Positions 43,622 through 51,095 of a DNA stretch of 64,000 nucleotides are shown here, piece by piece (position 1 is the stretch's first letter; every line of letters starts with the position of its first letter). The position numbers and the translations under genes were made by a program. Origin of the DNA: Massilia sp. NR 4-1 (GTDB lineage Bacteria > Pseudomonadota > Gammaproteobacteria > Burkholderiales > Burkholderiaceae_D); the NCBI RefSeq assembly GCF_001191005.1, contig NZ_CP012201.1, forward strand, positions 6,014,001 to 6,078,000, given 5' to 3'. Under the pieces are notes generated by a model. That model saw only the letters and a list, made by a program, of their open reading frames with translations. It searched no databases and was not told the DNA's origin.

Positions 43622-45529
43622 TTATTTGCGCGGTTGGAGGATGGCTTCGAGGCGGTCGGGCGTGCCTTCGATGCGTTCCAGGCGCGGATACTTCAGGCCG
43701 CCGTGGTAGTCGAGGCTGACGGTGCGGTAGTGGCTGCCGCGCTTGAGCAGCAGCTCGATCGGCTTGCTGTCGGTCTTGGCGGCGGTGACGGCCTTGCGCA
43801 GTACATCAGCCTTGTAGGCGCGGCCGTTCACGGCCAGCAGCACGGTGCCGCCGGCCAGGCCGGCCTTGAAGCCGACGCCATCCCATTGGATCGACTCGAT
43901 CTTGCCTTCGGCACCCACCGAGAAGCCCAGCGAGTACTGAAAGTCGGCGCTGCGGCTGCGCTCTTCGACCATCTTCAGGAAGTCGGTCGGCTTGTCGCTG
44001 TAGGCCAGCTTCCAGCCGGCGCGCTTGAAGCCGTCCAGCGGCGCCGGGCCGTTTTCGTCCAGGCGGCTGCGCAGGAAGGGCGCCCAATCGTAAGGCTGGA
44101 TGGCGTTGAGCGCCTTCACCACGTCTTCGAACTGGTAGAAGTTGGCGAAACGGTTGCCGTCGGCGATGCCGAAGAAGTCGCGCGCGAAGTTGTCGAGCGA
44201 GCGCTTGTCGCCGGACAGTTCGCGGATTTTGGTGTCGACGTCGAGCCAGATCAGCGCGCCCTCGGTATAGTAGTCCTCGCTGCGCTGCCAGCTGTTCCAG
44301 CCTTGCGGACGGCGCGCGTTGACGATCGGGTCGTTGGTGGTGTCCTGCACCGGACGCCAGCTGCGGCCCGCCATATTGTCGTAGCGCGCCGCCATCGAGG
44401 CCAGCACGTCGCGCACGTGGGCCAGCTTCACCAGGCCGGAGCGCGCGGCCAGCACATTGCCCCAGTACTGGGTCTGGCCTTCGTACACCCACAGCAGGTC
44501 GTTCTGCAGCGGCGTGTTGAAGTTGGGGACGTCCTGTCCGGCTGGCCGGCGGAACTTGCCGTTCCACGAGTGCGTGAATTCATGCGGCAGCAGGGCGCGT
44601 CCCGCTTCGCTCTTGGTCCAGTCGCTGAAGTAATCGAGCTTGACGCCGTTTTCGCTGGACTCGTGATGTTCGCGTCCCACGCCGCCGAATTCCTCGCTCA
44701 GCGACAGCAGGAAGTCGTAGTGGCGGTAGTGCTGGGAGTTGAACAGCTTGTAGGCCTGCTTGACCAGGTTGCGGTGCGCCTCGATCTGTTCGGGCTTGGT
44801 TTCCAGCGCCTCCGCGTTGTCGGCCACCACGTTCAGGTGCACCGGCAGCTTGGCGCCCGGATCGAGGTCGAAACGCTTGAAGTGGCGGCCCGCGAACAGC
44901 GGCGAGTCGATGAAGGTTTCCAGATCGGTGGTCTTGAATACCAGGTCGTCGCCCTTGCGCTCGGCCAGTTCCAGCGCGCTGCCGTATTGCCAGTCCTTCG
45001 GCACGGAGAGCGTGGTCTGGATTGGAATGCGGCGCGTGAAATAGCCGGCCGGGTAAAGCGTCATCGACTGCCATTGCACGCCGAGGATGTCGGTGGTCAT
45101 GGTGGTGCGGCCCTGGCTCGCATCGGTCGGCGACAGGTATTGGTACTCGATTTCCAGCTGCGATGCGCCTTGCGGCACGTCCAGGTGGAAGGCATGCACG
45201 TGCACGTTGTCGCGGCGCCATGCGACATGTTTGCCGTTGGCCGTGATCTTCAGGCCGGCGAACTGGTTCAACGCGCCGCTCGGGCCGTGATTGGCCGGCA
45301 CCCATTGCGGATACAGCAGCGTCAATTTGCCCGGTGCGACGGGGATGCTTTGCCGGACGCGGAAGATGTTCTGCGCAGTGTCGGAAGCATCGACCTTCAT
45401 CACGATGGTGCCGGGATAAGCCTGGTCGACGGGAACGGGGATGGGCTCGGCCTTGGCCTCGGCCTGCGCCTGCAGGGCAGTGGCCAGCAGCGTGGCGAGC
45501 AGGGCGCGCTTGATGAAAGGAGAAATCAT
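43622..45529 (-). CDS. M61 family metallopeptidase with PDZ domain
   Basis: 635 aa, exported: a signal peptide MISPFIKRALLATLLATALQ ending near QAQA. The zinc motif HEFTHSWNGKFRRP (H-E-x2-H) lies near residue 316, matching M61 glycyl aminopeptidase-like enzymes; the YEGQTQYWG stretch downstream probably carries the third ligand region. A C-terminal PDZ domain (FSVGAEGKIESIQWDGVGFK, then GLAGGTVLLAVNGRAYKAD) spans about 535-600. It should act in the periplasm. Confidence 0.9.
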   Translation of the reverse strand: MISPFIKRALLATLLATALQAQAEAKAEPIPVPVDQAYPGTIVMKVDASDTAQNIFRVRQSIPVAPGKLTLLYPQWVPANHGPSGALNQFAGLKITANGKHVAWRRDNVHVHAFHLDVPQGASQLEIEYQYLSPTDASQGRTTMTTDILGVQWQSMTLYPAGYFTRRIPIQTTLSVPKDWQYGSALELAERKGDDLVFKTTDLETFIDSPLFAGRHFKRFDLDPGAKLPVHLNVVADNAEALETKPEQIEAHRNLVKQAYKLFNSQHYRHYDFLLSLSEEFGGVGREHHESSENGVKLDYFSDWTKSEAGRALLPHEFTHSWNGKFRRPAGQDVPNFNTPLQNDLLWVYEGQTQYWGNVLAARSGLVKLAHVRDVLASMAARYDNMAGRSWRPVQDTTNDPIVNARRPQGWNSWQRSEDYYTEGALIWLDVDTKIRELSGDKRSLDNFARDFFGIADGNRFANFYQFEDVVKALNAIQPYDWAPFLRSRLDENGPAPLDGFKRAGWKLAYSDKPTDFLKMVEERSRSADFQYSLGFSVGAEGKIESIQWDGVGFKAGLAGGTVLLAVNGRAYKADVLRKAVTAAKTDSKPIELLLKRGSHYRTVSLDYHGGLKYPRLERIEGTPDRLEAILQPRK

Positions 45530-45625
45530 TTCATTCCTAAAGGAAACTCAAGCGGCCGAGTGTAACATGCACCCCGCTTAGGAATGTTACAAAACGTAAC
45601 GCTGAATTTTTCTATTTGACGCACT

Positions 45626-45654
45626 CTTGAAAACCCTGGACCGCAGCCGTATAT
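45626..45654 (+). promoter_or_regulatory. Putative sigma-32 heat-shock promoter
   Basis: CTTGAAA (45626-45632) and CCGTATAT (45647-45654) are 14 bases apart, near the sigma-32 pattern CTTGAAA-N11-16-CCCCATNT. Transcription would start near 45661, leaving a 60-base leader on the hsp20 gene. Confidence 0.55.
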
Positions 45655-45662
45655 CGGAATCA

Positions 45663-45715
45663 GCGGTTGCCCAGATGGGGACCGCGGGACATATCGCTTA
45701 ACTTGAAAAGGATAT
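45663..45715 (+). promoter_or_regulatory. ROSE-type RNA thermometer ahead of hsp20
   Basis: Two hairpins fit the leader. The first pairs GCGGT (45663-45667) with ACCGC (45681-45685). The second pairs ATATC (45691-45695) with GATAT (45711-45715) and CTT (45697-45699) with AAG (45708-45710), leaving G45696 unpaired and hiding the AAGGA ribosome site. The strand opposite the site reads UCGCU, matching the conserved UYGCU of ROSE elements, with the same bulged G. Confidence 0.7.
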
Positions 45716-45720
45716 ACATC

Positions 45721-46182
45721 ATGCGTAACTTCGACCTGACTCCCCTGTACCGCAGCGCTATCGGTTTCGACCGCCTGGCCCAAATGCTGAACGACGCCCA
45801 ACGCAGCGACACCCAGCCCAGCTATCCCCCTTACAATATCGAACTGGTGACGGAGGACCAATACCGTATCGTGATGGCGCTGGCCGGCTTCGACCGCAGC
45901 GAGATCGATATCACCACCGAACGCGAATCGCTGCAGATCGTCGGCCGCAAGCAGCGCGACGGCGCGGAGCGCACCTATCTGCACCGCGGCATCGCCGCCC
46001 GCGATTTCGAGCAGCGCTTCCAGCTGGCCAACCATGTGAAAGTCACCGGCGCCTCCTTCAAGGACGGCATGCTCACCATCGAACTGGTGCGTGAAATTCC
46101 GGAAGCGCTGAAGCCGCGCAAAATCGCCATCGACGGCGTGAACGCCAACGTGGAAGTCCTGGAACAACGCCAGGCAGCGTAA
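45721..46182 (+). CDS. Small heat-shock protein, Hsp20/IbpA type
   Basis: 153 aa. It opens MRNFDLTPLYRSAIGFDRLA, the hallmark of IbpA-type proteins. An alpha-crystallin domain spans about 35-130 (PPYNIELVTEDQYRIVMALA; TYLHRGIAARDFEQRFQLA; GASFKDGMLTIELVREIP). It should bind unfolding proteins as large oligomers in the cytoplasm. The ATG at 45721 follows AAGGA; an upstream in-frame ATG lies inside the proposed thermometer. A strong terminator follows. Confidence 0.95.
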   Translation: MRNFDLTPLYRSAIGFDRLAQMLNDAQRSDTQPSYPPYNIELVTEDQYRIVMALAGFDRSEIDITTERESLQIVGRKQRDGAERTYLHRGIAARDFEQRFQLANHVKVTGASFKDGMLTIELVREIPEALKPRKIAIDGVNANVEVLEQRQAA

Positions 46183-46207
46183 GGCTTAACAGCCCTTAGC
46201 AGCAAGC

Positions 46208-46229
46208 AAAGGCCGGTCTTCCGGCCTTT
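46208..46229 (+). terminator. Rho-independent terminator after hsp20
   Basis: AAAGGCCGG (46208-46216) and CCGGCCTTT (46221-46229) form a perfect nine-base stem with loop TCTT, ending in T-rich sequence. Confidence 0.85.
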
Positions 46230-46364
46230 CTGCATTGCGTGTCGCCATTTCGGCTTTTGTAGCGGGCTTTCCGGGTTTTTCGCGCCGCGTATCATTAAGC
46301 AGCGCCTAAGACTGATGGCCCATATTGGTAACATCTAAACTTCAATCACCAAGGAGTGCGGAAA

Positions 46365-47858
46365 ATGCGCAAAACTCTTCTCGGATCGATGACTACCAAA
46401 CGACTGATTCTGGCCCTGACCGCCGCCGGCATCCTCGGCGCAGGCGCCGCCATTGCAGTACAACAGAATGCGGCGCATCAAGCGGCCGCGCCCGTGCCCG
46501 CCATGAATGCCGCCGCCGGCGCTCCCGCCCCCGTGCCTGCGCCGATGATCGCGCTGCCGGACTTCAGCGTGATCGCTTCGCGCAACGGTCCGGCCGTGGT
46601 GAACATCAGCGTCACCGGCAGCACCAAGGCTTCGTACGAGGGACGCGGCGAACCGTTCGCCGACGATCCCTTCTTTGAATTCTTCCGCCGCTTCCAGGGA
46701 CCGCAGCAGCGCGGCCAGCGCGATGTTCCGAGCCATGGCGTCGGTTCCGGCTTTATCGTCAGCGCCGACGGCACCATCCTGACCAATGCCCACGTGGTGC
46801 GCGATGCGCGCGAGGTGACGGTCAAGCTGACCGACCGCCGCGAATTCCGCGCCAAGGTGCTCGGCTCCGATCCGAAAACCGATGTGGCCGTGCTGAAGAT
46901 CGACGCGAAAAATCTGCCGGTGGTGCCGCTGGGCCGCTCCACCGAACTGAAAGTGGGCGAGTGGGTGCTGGCCATCGGTTCGCCGTTCGGTCTGGAAAGC
47001 ACCGTGACCGCCGGCGTGGTCAGTGCCAAGGGCCGTTCCCTGCCGGACGACAGCAATGTGCCTTTCATCCAGACCGACGTGGCGATCAACCCCGGCAATT
47101 CGGGCGGTCCGCTGTTCAATACGCGCGGCGAGGTGGTGGGCATCAACTCGCAGATCTACAGCCAGAGCGGCGGCTACCAGGGCCTGTCCTTTGCCATTCC
47201 CATCGATGTGGCGAACAAGATCAAGGACCAGATCGTCGCCACCGGCAAGGTGGTGCACGCCAAACTGGGCGTGACCGTGCAGGAAGTGAACCAGGGCTTT
47301 GCCGATTCCTTCAACCTGGCCACGCCGGAAGGCGCGCTGGTGTCGAATGTGGAGTCGGGCAGCGCGGCCGAGAAAGCCGGGCTGAAAGCCGGTGACGTGA
47401 TCCGCAAGATGAATGGCCAGAAGATCGTCTCTTCGGGCGACCTGCCGGCCATGGTGTCGCTGGCCGCGCCTGGCGACAAGATCAAGCTGGAAGTGTGGCG
47501 CCAGGGTAAGGCCGTGGAACTGAACGGCGAATTGGGCAACGCTTCCGAACGCAACACCCTGGCGGCGCGCGATAATGGCGGCGACAGCGGCAAGCTGCGT
47601 CTGGGTCTGGCCCTGCGCCAGCTCGATCCGCTGGAGCGCCGCCAATCCGGCCTGCCTTCCGGTCTGCTGATCGAGGATGCGGGCGGCGCGGCGGCCAATG
47701 CCGGTGTGCAGCCGGGCGACGTGCTGCTGTCGGTGAATGGCCGCGCGGTGAACAGCATCGAGCAGGTGCGTGATGTGGTGTCCAAATCGGACAAGTCGGT
47801 GGCTCTGCTGATTCAGCGCGGCGGCGACCGCATCTTCATCCCGGTGCGCCTGGGTTAA
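46365..47858 (+). CDS. Do-family serine endoprotease (DegP/DegQ/MucD-like)
   Basis: 497 aa periplasmic protease and chaperone. The ATG at 46365 follows AAGGAG and opens a signal region LILALTAAGILGAGAAIA. The catalytic triad lies in TNAHVV (His near 140), KTDVAVLK (Asp near 171) and NPGNSGGPLF (Ser near 245). Two PDZ domains follow (about 280-370 and 395-490), as in DegP/DegQ. It is 45 bases ahead of a two-component pair in the same direction, suggesting an envelope-stress operon. Confidence 0.94.
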   Translation: MRKTLLGSMTTKRLILALTAAGILGAGAAIAVQQNAAHQAAAPVPAMNAAAGAPAPVPAPMIALPDFSVIASRNGPAVVNISVTGSTKASYEGRGEPFADDPFFEFFRRFQGPQQRGQRDVPSHGVGSGFIVSADGTILTNAHVVRDAREVTVKLTDRREFRAKVLGSDPKTDVAVLKIDAKNLPVVPLGRSTELKVGEWVLAIGSPFGLESTVTAGVVSAKGRSLPDDSNVPFIQTDVAINPGNSGGPLFNTRGEVVGINSQIYSQSGGYQGLSFAIPIDVANKIKDQIVATGKVVHAKLGVTVQEVNQGFADSFNLATPEGALVSNVESGSAAEKAGLKAGDVIRKMNGQKIVSSGDLPAMVSLAAPGDKIKLEVWRQGKAVELNGELGNASERNTLAARDNGGDSGKLRLGLALRQLDPLERRQSGLPSGLLIEDAGGAAANAGVQPGDVLLSVNGRAVNSIEQVRDVVSKSDKSVALLIQRGGDRIFIPVRLG

Positions 47859-47903
47859 GATGGATGCCGGTGAGAGGCAGTATAAAAAAGAAAGGACAAA
47901 ACA

Positions 47904-48563
47904 ATGCGGCTTCTGCTGGTTGAAGACGATACGATGATCGGTGAAGTGGTGCTCGACCTGTTGCGCGCCGAGCACTACGCCGTGGACTGGGTCAAGGACG
48001 GCGATATGGCCGACACGGCCCTGCAAACCCAGACCTACGATCTGGTGCTGCTCGACCTGGGCCTGCCGCGCAAGGATGGCCTGGAAGTGCTGCGCTCCAT
48101 GCGCTTGCGCAAGGAGCTGACCCCGGTGCTGGTGGCGACCGCGCGCGACGCGGTCGACCAGCGCATTGCCGGCCTGGATGCGGGCGCCGACGATTATGTG
48201 CTCAAGCCCTACGATCTGGACGAGCTGCTGGCGCGCATCCGCGCCTTGCTGCGCCGCGCCGCCGGCCGCGCCGAGCCGGTGTTCGAACACAAGGGCGTGT
48301 CGATCAATCCGCAGACGCGGGAAGTGATCGCCAACGGCCAGCCGGTCAGCCTCTCGGCGCGTGAATGGGCGGTACTGGAGGCGCTGATCGCGCGTCCCGG
48401 CATCGTGCTGTCGCGCGCCCAGCTGGAGGAAAAGCTGTACAGCTGGAAGGATGAGGTCAACAGCAATGCCGTGGAAGTGTATATCCACGGCCTGCGCAAA
48501 AAGCTGGGCAGCGAATTGATTCAAAACGTGCGTGGCCTCGGCTATATGGTGCCCAAGCTATGA
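47904..48563 (+). CDS. OmpR-family response regulator (QseB/PmrA-like)
   Basis: 219 aa. Receiver: LLVEDDTMIGE, phosphoacceptor in LVLLDLGLPRKDG (Asp near 51), TARD and the lysine in DDYVLKPYDLDEL. DNA-binding winged helix: SLSAREWAVLEALIARPG, then RAQLEEKLYSWKDEVNSNAV and VYIHGLRKKLG. The stop overlaps the kinase start (ATGA). It is most likely activated by that kinase. Confidence 0.95.
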   Translation: MRLLLVEDDTMIGEVVLDLLRAEHYAVDWVKDGDMADTALQTQTYDLVLLDLGLPRKDGLEVLRSMRLRKELTPVLVATARDAVDQRIAGLDAGADDYVLKPYDLDELLARIRALLRRAAGRAEPVFEHKGVSINPQTREVIANGQPVSLSAREWAVLEALIARPGIVLSRAQLEEKLYSWKDEVNSNAVEVYIHGLRKKLGSELIQNVRGLGYMVPKL

Positions 48564-49903
48564 AGGGTGTGCCTCGGGTTTCGGTGACGCACTCGCTGCG
48601 TGGCCGTCTGCTGTGGTTCCTGCTGGCCGCCATCACCATGGCGGCCATCGCCCAGGCCATGATCGCCTACCGCAGCGCCCTGAACGACGCCGACCAGATC
48701 TTCGACTACCACATGCAGCAGATGGCGCTCTCGCTGCGTTCCGGCGCGCCGCTGGCGAATGCCGGCAGTACCAATGCCGATCCAGGCAACGACGAGATGG
48801 TGGTGCAGGTGTGGACGCCGGACGGCATCCAGGTGTTCCGCTCCATCTCGCGCGCCGAGCTGCCGCAGCGCGCCGTGCTGGGTTTCTCGAATGTGCGCGC
48901 CAACGGCACGACTTACCGCGTGTTTTCGGTGCAGACCAGTAATCAGACGGTGCAGATCGCCCAGGATATGGCTGTGCGCAAGCGCATGGCGGGCAGCCTG
49001 GCCCTGCGCACCGTGGGACCGATCGCCCTGATGGCGCCGGTGCTGATGCTGATCGTGTGGTGGGTGGTCAGCGGTTCGCTGGCGCCGGTGGCGCGCGTGC
49101 GGCGCCAGGTCGCGGCGCGCCAGGCCGACGATCTGTCGCCCGTGTCCGACGCCGATCTGCCGGACGAGGTGCGGCCGCTGGTGCAGGAATTGAACCTGCT
49201 GTTCAGCCGCGTGCGCACCGCCTTCGACGCCCAGCAGCACTTCGTGGCCGATGCGGCGCACGAGCTGCGTTCGCCGCTGGCGGCCCTGAAATTGCAGGTG
49301 CTCAGCCTGGAACGCGCCGAGGATGAGGGCGCGCGCAAGGTGGCGGTGTCGCGCCTGAGCGCCGGCATCGAACGCGCCACGCGCCTGGTGGAGCAGTTGC
49401 TGGTGCTGGCGCGCCAGGAGGCGGCCGAGGCGAAGCTGCAGCCGGTCGAACTGGGCGAGCTGGCAAAACGCACCCTGGGCGATATGGCCGGTGCGGCGGC
49501 GCAGCGCAATATCGACCTGGGCCTGTTCCATGCCGACGAGGCCAGCGTCTCCGGCCAATCCGATGCGCTGCTCATCATGCTGCGCAATCTGGTGGACAAC
49601 GCCATCAAGTACACGCCGTCCGGCGGCACGGTGGACGTGGAAGTGCGCAAGAACGAGAAGAGCGTCACGCTGGCCGTGGAAGACAGCGGTCCCGGTATTT
49701 CGCCGGAAGAGCGCGAACGCGTCTTCAGCCGCTTCTACCGCGTGCCGGGCAGCACGGCCAGCGGCAGCGGGCTGGGACTGGCCATCATCAAGTCCATCGC
49801 CGAACGCCATGGCGCCACCCTGGTGCTGGAGCAGTCGGCGCGCCTGGGTGGCCTGCGCGTGAAAATCGACTTTCCCGAGACCCGCAAAGCCGCCGCCAGC
49901 TAG
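48560..49903 (+). CDS. Sensor histidine kinase (QseC/TctE-like)
   Basis: 447 aa. Membrane segments at about 17-35 and 150-172 enclose a periplasmic sensor of roughly 110 residues. HAMP follows, then the H box FVADAAHELRSPLAALKLQV, the N box LRNLVDNAIKYTPSGGTV, DSGPGIS and GSGLGLAIIKSIAERHG. All kinase motifs are intact. It is encoded with the preceding regulator and Do-type protease, so it may report on envelope condition; the signal is unknown. Confidence 0.94.
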   Translation: MKGVPRVSVTHSLRGRLLWFLLAAITMAAIAQAMIAYRSALNDADQIFDYHMQQMALSLRSGAPLANAGSTNADPGNDEMVVQVWTPDGIQVFRSISRAELPQRAVLGFSNVRANGTTYRVFSVQTSNQTVQIAQDMAVRKRMAGSLALRTVGPIALMAPVLMLIVWWVVSGSLAPVARVRRQVAARQADDLSPVSDADLPDEVRPLVQELNLLFSRVRTAFDAQQHFVADAAHELRSPLAALKLQVLSLERAEDEGARKVAVSRLSAGIERATRLVEQLLVLARQEAAEAKLQPVELGELAKRTLGDMAGAAAQRNIDLGLFHADEASVSGQSDALLIMLRNLVDNAIKYTPSGGTVDVEVRKNEKSVTLAVEDSGPGISPEERERVFSRFYRVPGSTASGSGLGLAIIKSIAERHGATLVLEQSARLGGLRVKIDFPETRKAAAS

Positions 49904-49936
49904 AATATCGCTTTTGACAACGCGTCGGAGCGGCGA

Positions 49937-51088
49937 ATGAAGAAAATCGGTTTTTCGGGCACCCTCGATCCGATCACCAACGGCCATATGTGGGTGATCG
50001 GCGAAGCCCGTTCCATTGCTGATGAAGTGGTGGTCTTCCTGTCCGAGAATTCAACCAAGCAGCCCAAGTTCTCGGCCGAGGAGCGCCGCGCCATTGTGCT
50101 GGAAAGCTGCCGGGAACGCGGCTGGGACGATGTGCAGGTGCAGATCGTGAAAAGCGACTACACGGCGCGCGTGGCGCGCAAGCACGGCGCCGAGTATCTG
50201 ATCCGCGGCATCCGCACCACCGCCGATTTCGACTACGAGAACCTGATCCAGCAAACCAATGTGGAAGTGATCGGCGGCGCCAAGACCATCTTCGTGATGC
50301 CGCCGCGCGACCTGGGTTCGGTCAGCTCCAGTTTCGTCAAGGCGCTGGAAGGGCCGGTGGGCTGGAACTGGACCATGAAGAAATTCGTGCCCGGTCCCGC
50401 CTACCGCGCCTGGATCCTGAGCTGGCTGCGCAAGGAGTGGGACGGGCTGTGGCAGCGCTGCGATGCCGATGCGGCGCGCCAGGCGCATATCGACCAGTGG
50501 TTCGAGCGCCTGACCGGCGCCGCGGCCTACGGCGGCGCCAATCGCCACTACCACAACCTCGATCACCTGGTGCATGGCCTGGCCGAAATCCGCGCCTGGA
50601 ACGCCAATGTGCAGCCGGCGCGCGCCGATGCCGACGCGGTGCGCGCAGCCTTCTGGTTCCATGACGCCATCTATGAACACGAGGCGGCAAGCACGGTCTC
50701 GAACGAGGAAGCCAGCGCCCAGCTCTGGCTGGGCAGCGGCCTGGCCGGCGATGCGGTCATGGCCGATACGGTGGCGCTGCTGATACGCGCCACCGACCAC
50801 TTCCAGGGCGCCTCCATCAGCCATCCCTTGAAGGACGCCATGCTCAGCGTCGATCTGGCCATCCTGGGCCAGGACGATGAAGTGTACCGCAGCTATGCGT
50901 GCGGCATCCGTGCCGAATACGCCCACGTGGAAGAGGACCACTACCGCAGCCAGCGCGGACAGGTGCTGGCCTATCTGCGCGGCAAGGCGGAGACGGGCAG
51001 CCTGTTCGGCGACGCCTATTTCTCCGAGCAGTACAGCGAGCAGGCCATCGCCAATATGAATGGCGAGCTGGCCTTGCTGCAAGGCTGA
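49937..51088 (+). CDS. coaD: Fusion: phosphopantetheine adenylyltransferase (CoaD) + HD-superfamily phosphohydrolase
   Basis: 383 aa in one uninterrupted frame. Residues 1-160 are CoaD-like: FSGTLDPITNGHMWVI (nucleotidyl-transferase T-x-G-H motif), KQPKFSAEERRAIV, YLIRGIRTTADFDYENLIQQ and VSSSFVKALEGP. CoaD adenylates 4'-phosphopantetheine in coenzyme A synthesis and is normally about 160 aa alone. Residues 175-383 match a predicted HD-type phosphohydrolase family (COG4339-like): NRHYHNLDHLVHGLAEI, AAFWFHDAIYE, NEEASAQLWL, SVDLAILGQ. Both halves keep their key residues. It lies 33 bases after the kinase gene. Whether the HD half acts on a CoA-related substrate is unknown. Confidence 0.87.
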   Translation: MKKIGFSGTLDPITNGHMWVIGEARSIADEVVVFLSENSTKQPKFSAEERRAIVLESCRERGWDDVQVQIVKSDYTARVARKHGAEYLIRGIRTTADFDYENLIQQTNVEVIGGAKTIFVMPPRDLGSVSSSFVKALEGPVGWNWTMKKFVPGPAYRAWILSWLRKEWDGLWQRCDADAARQAHIDQWFERLTGAAAYGGANRHYHNLDHLVHGLAEIRAWNANVQPARADADAVRAAFWFHDAIYEHEAASTVSNEEASAQLWLGSGLAGDAVMADTVALLIRATDHFQGASISHPLKDAMLSVDLAILGQDDEVYRSYACGIRAEYAHVEEDHYRSQRGQVLAYLRGKAETGSLFGDAYFSEQYSEQAIANMNGELALLQG

Positions 51089-51095
51089 TTCCAGT

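Noticed and set aside
49937..51088. Reading the CoaD-HD protein as two genes joined by a sequencing error
   Set aside because: The frame is continuous with normal codon bias across the join and I see no stop or start signal there, so a true fusion is the simpler reading.
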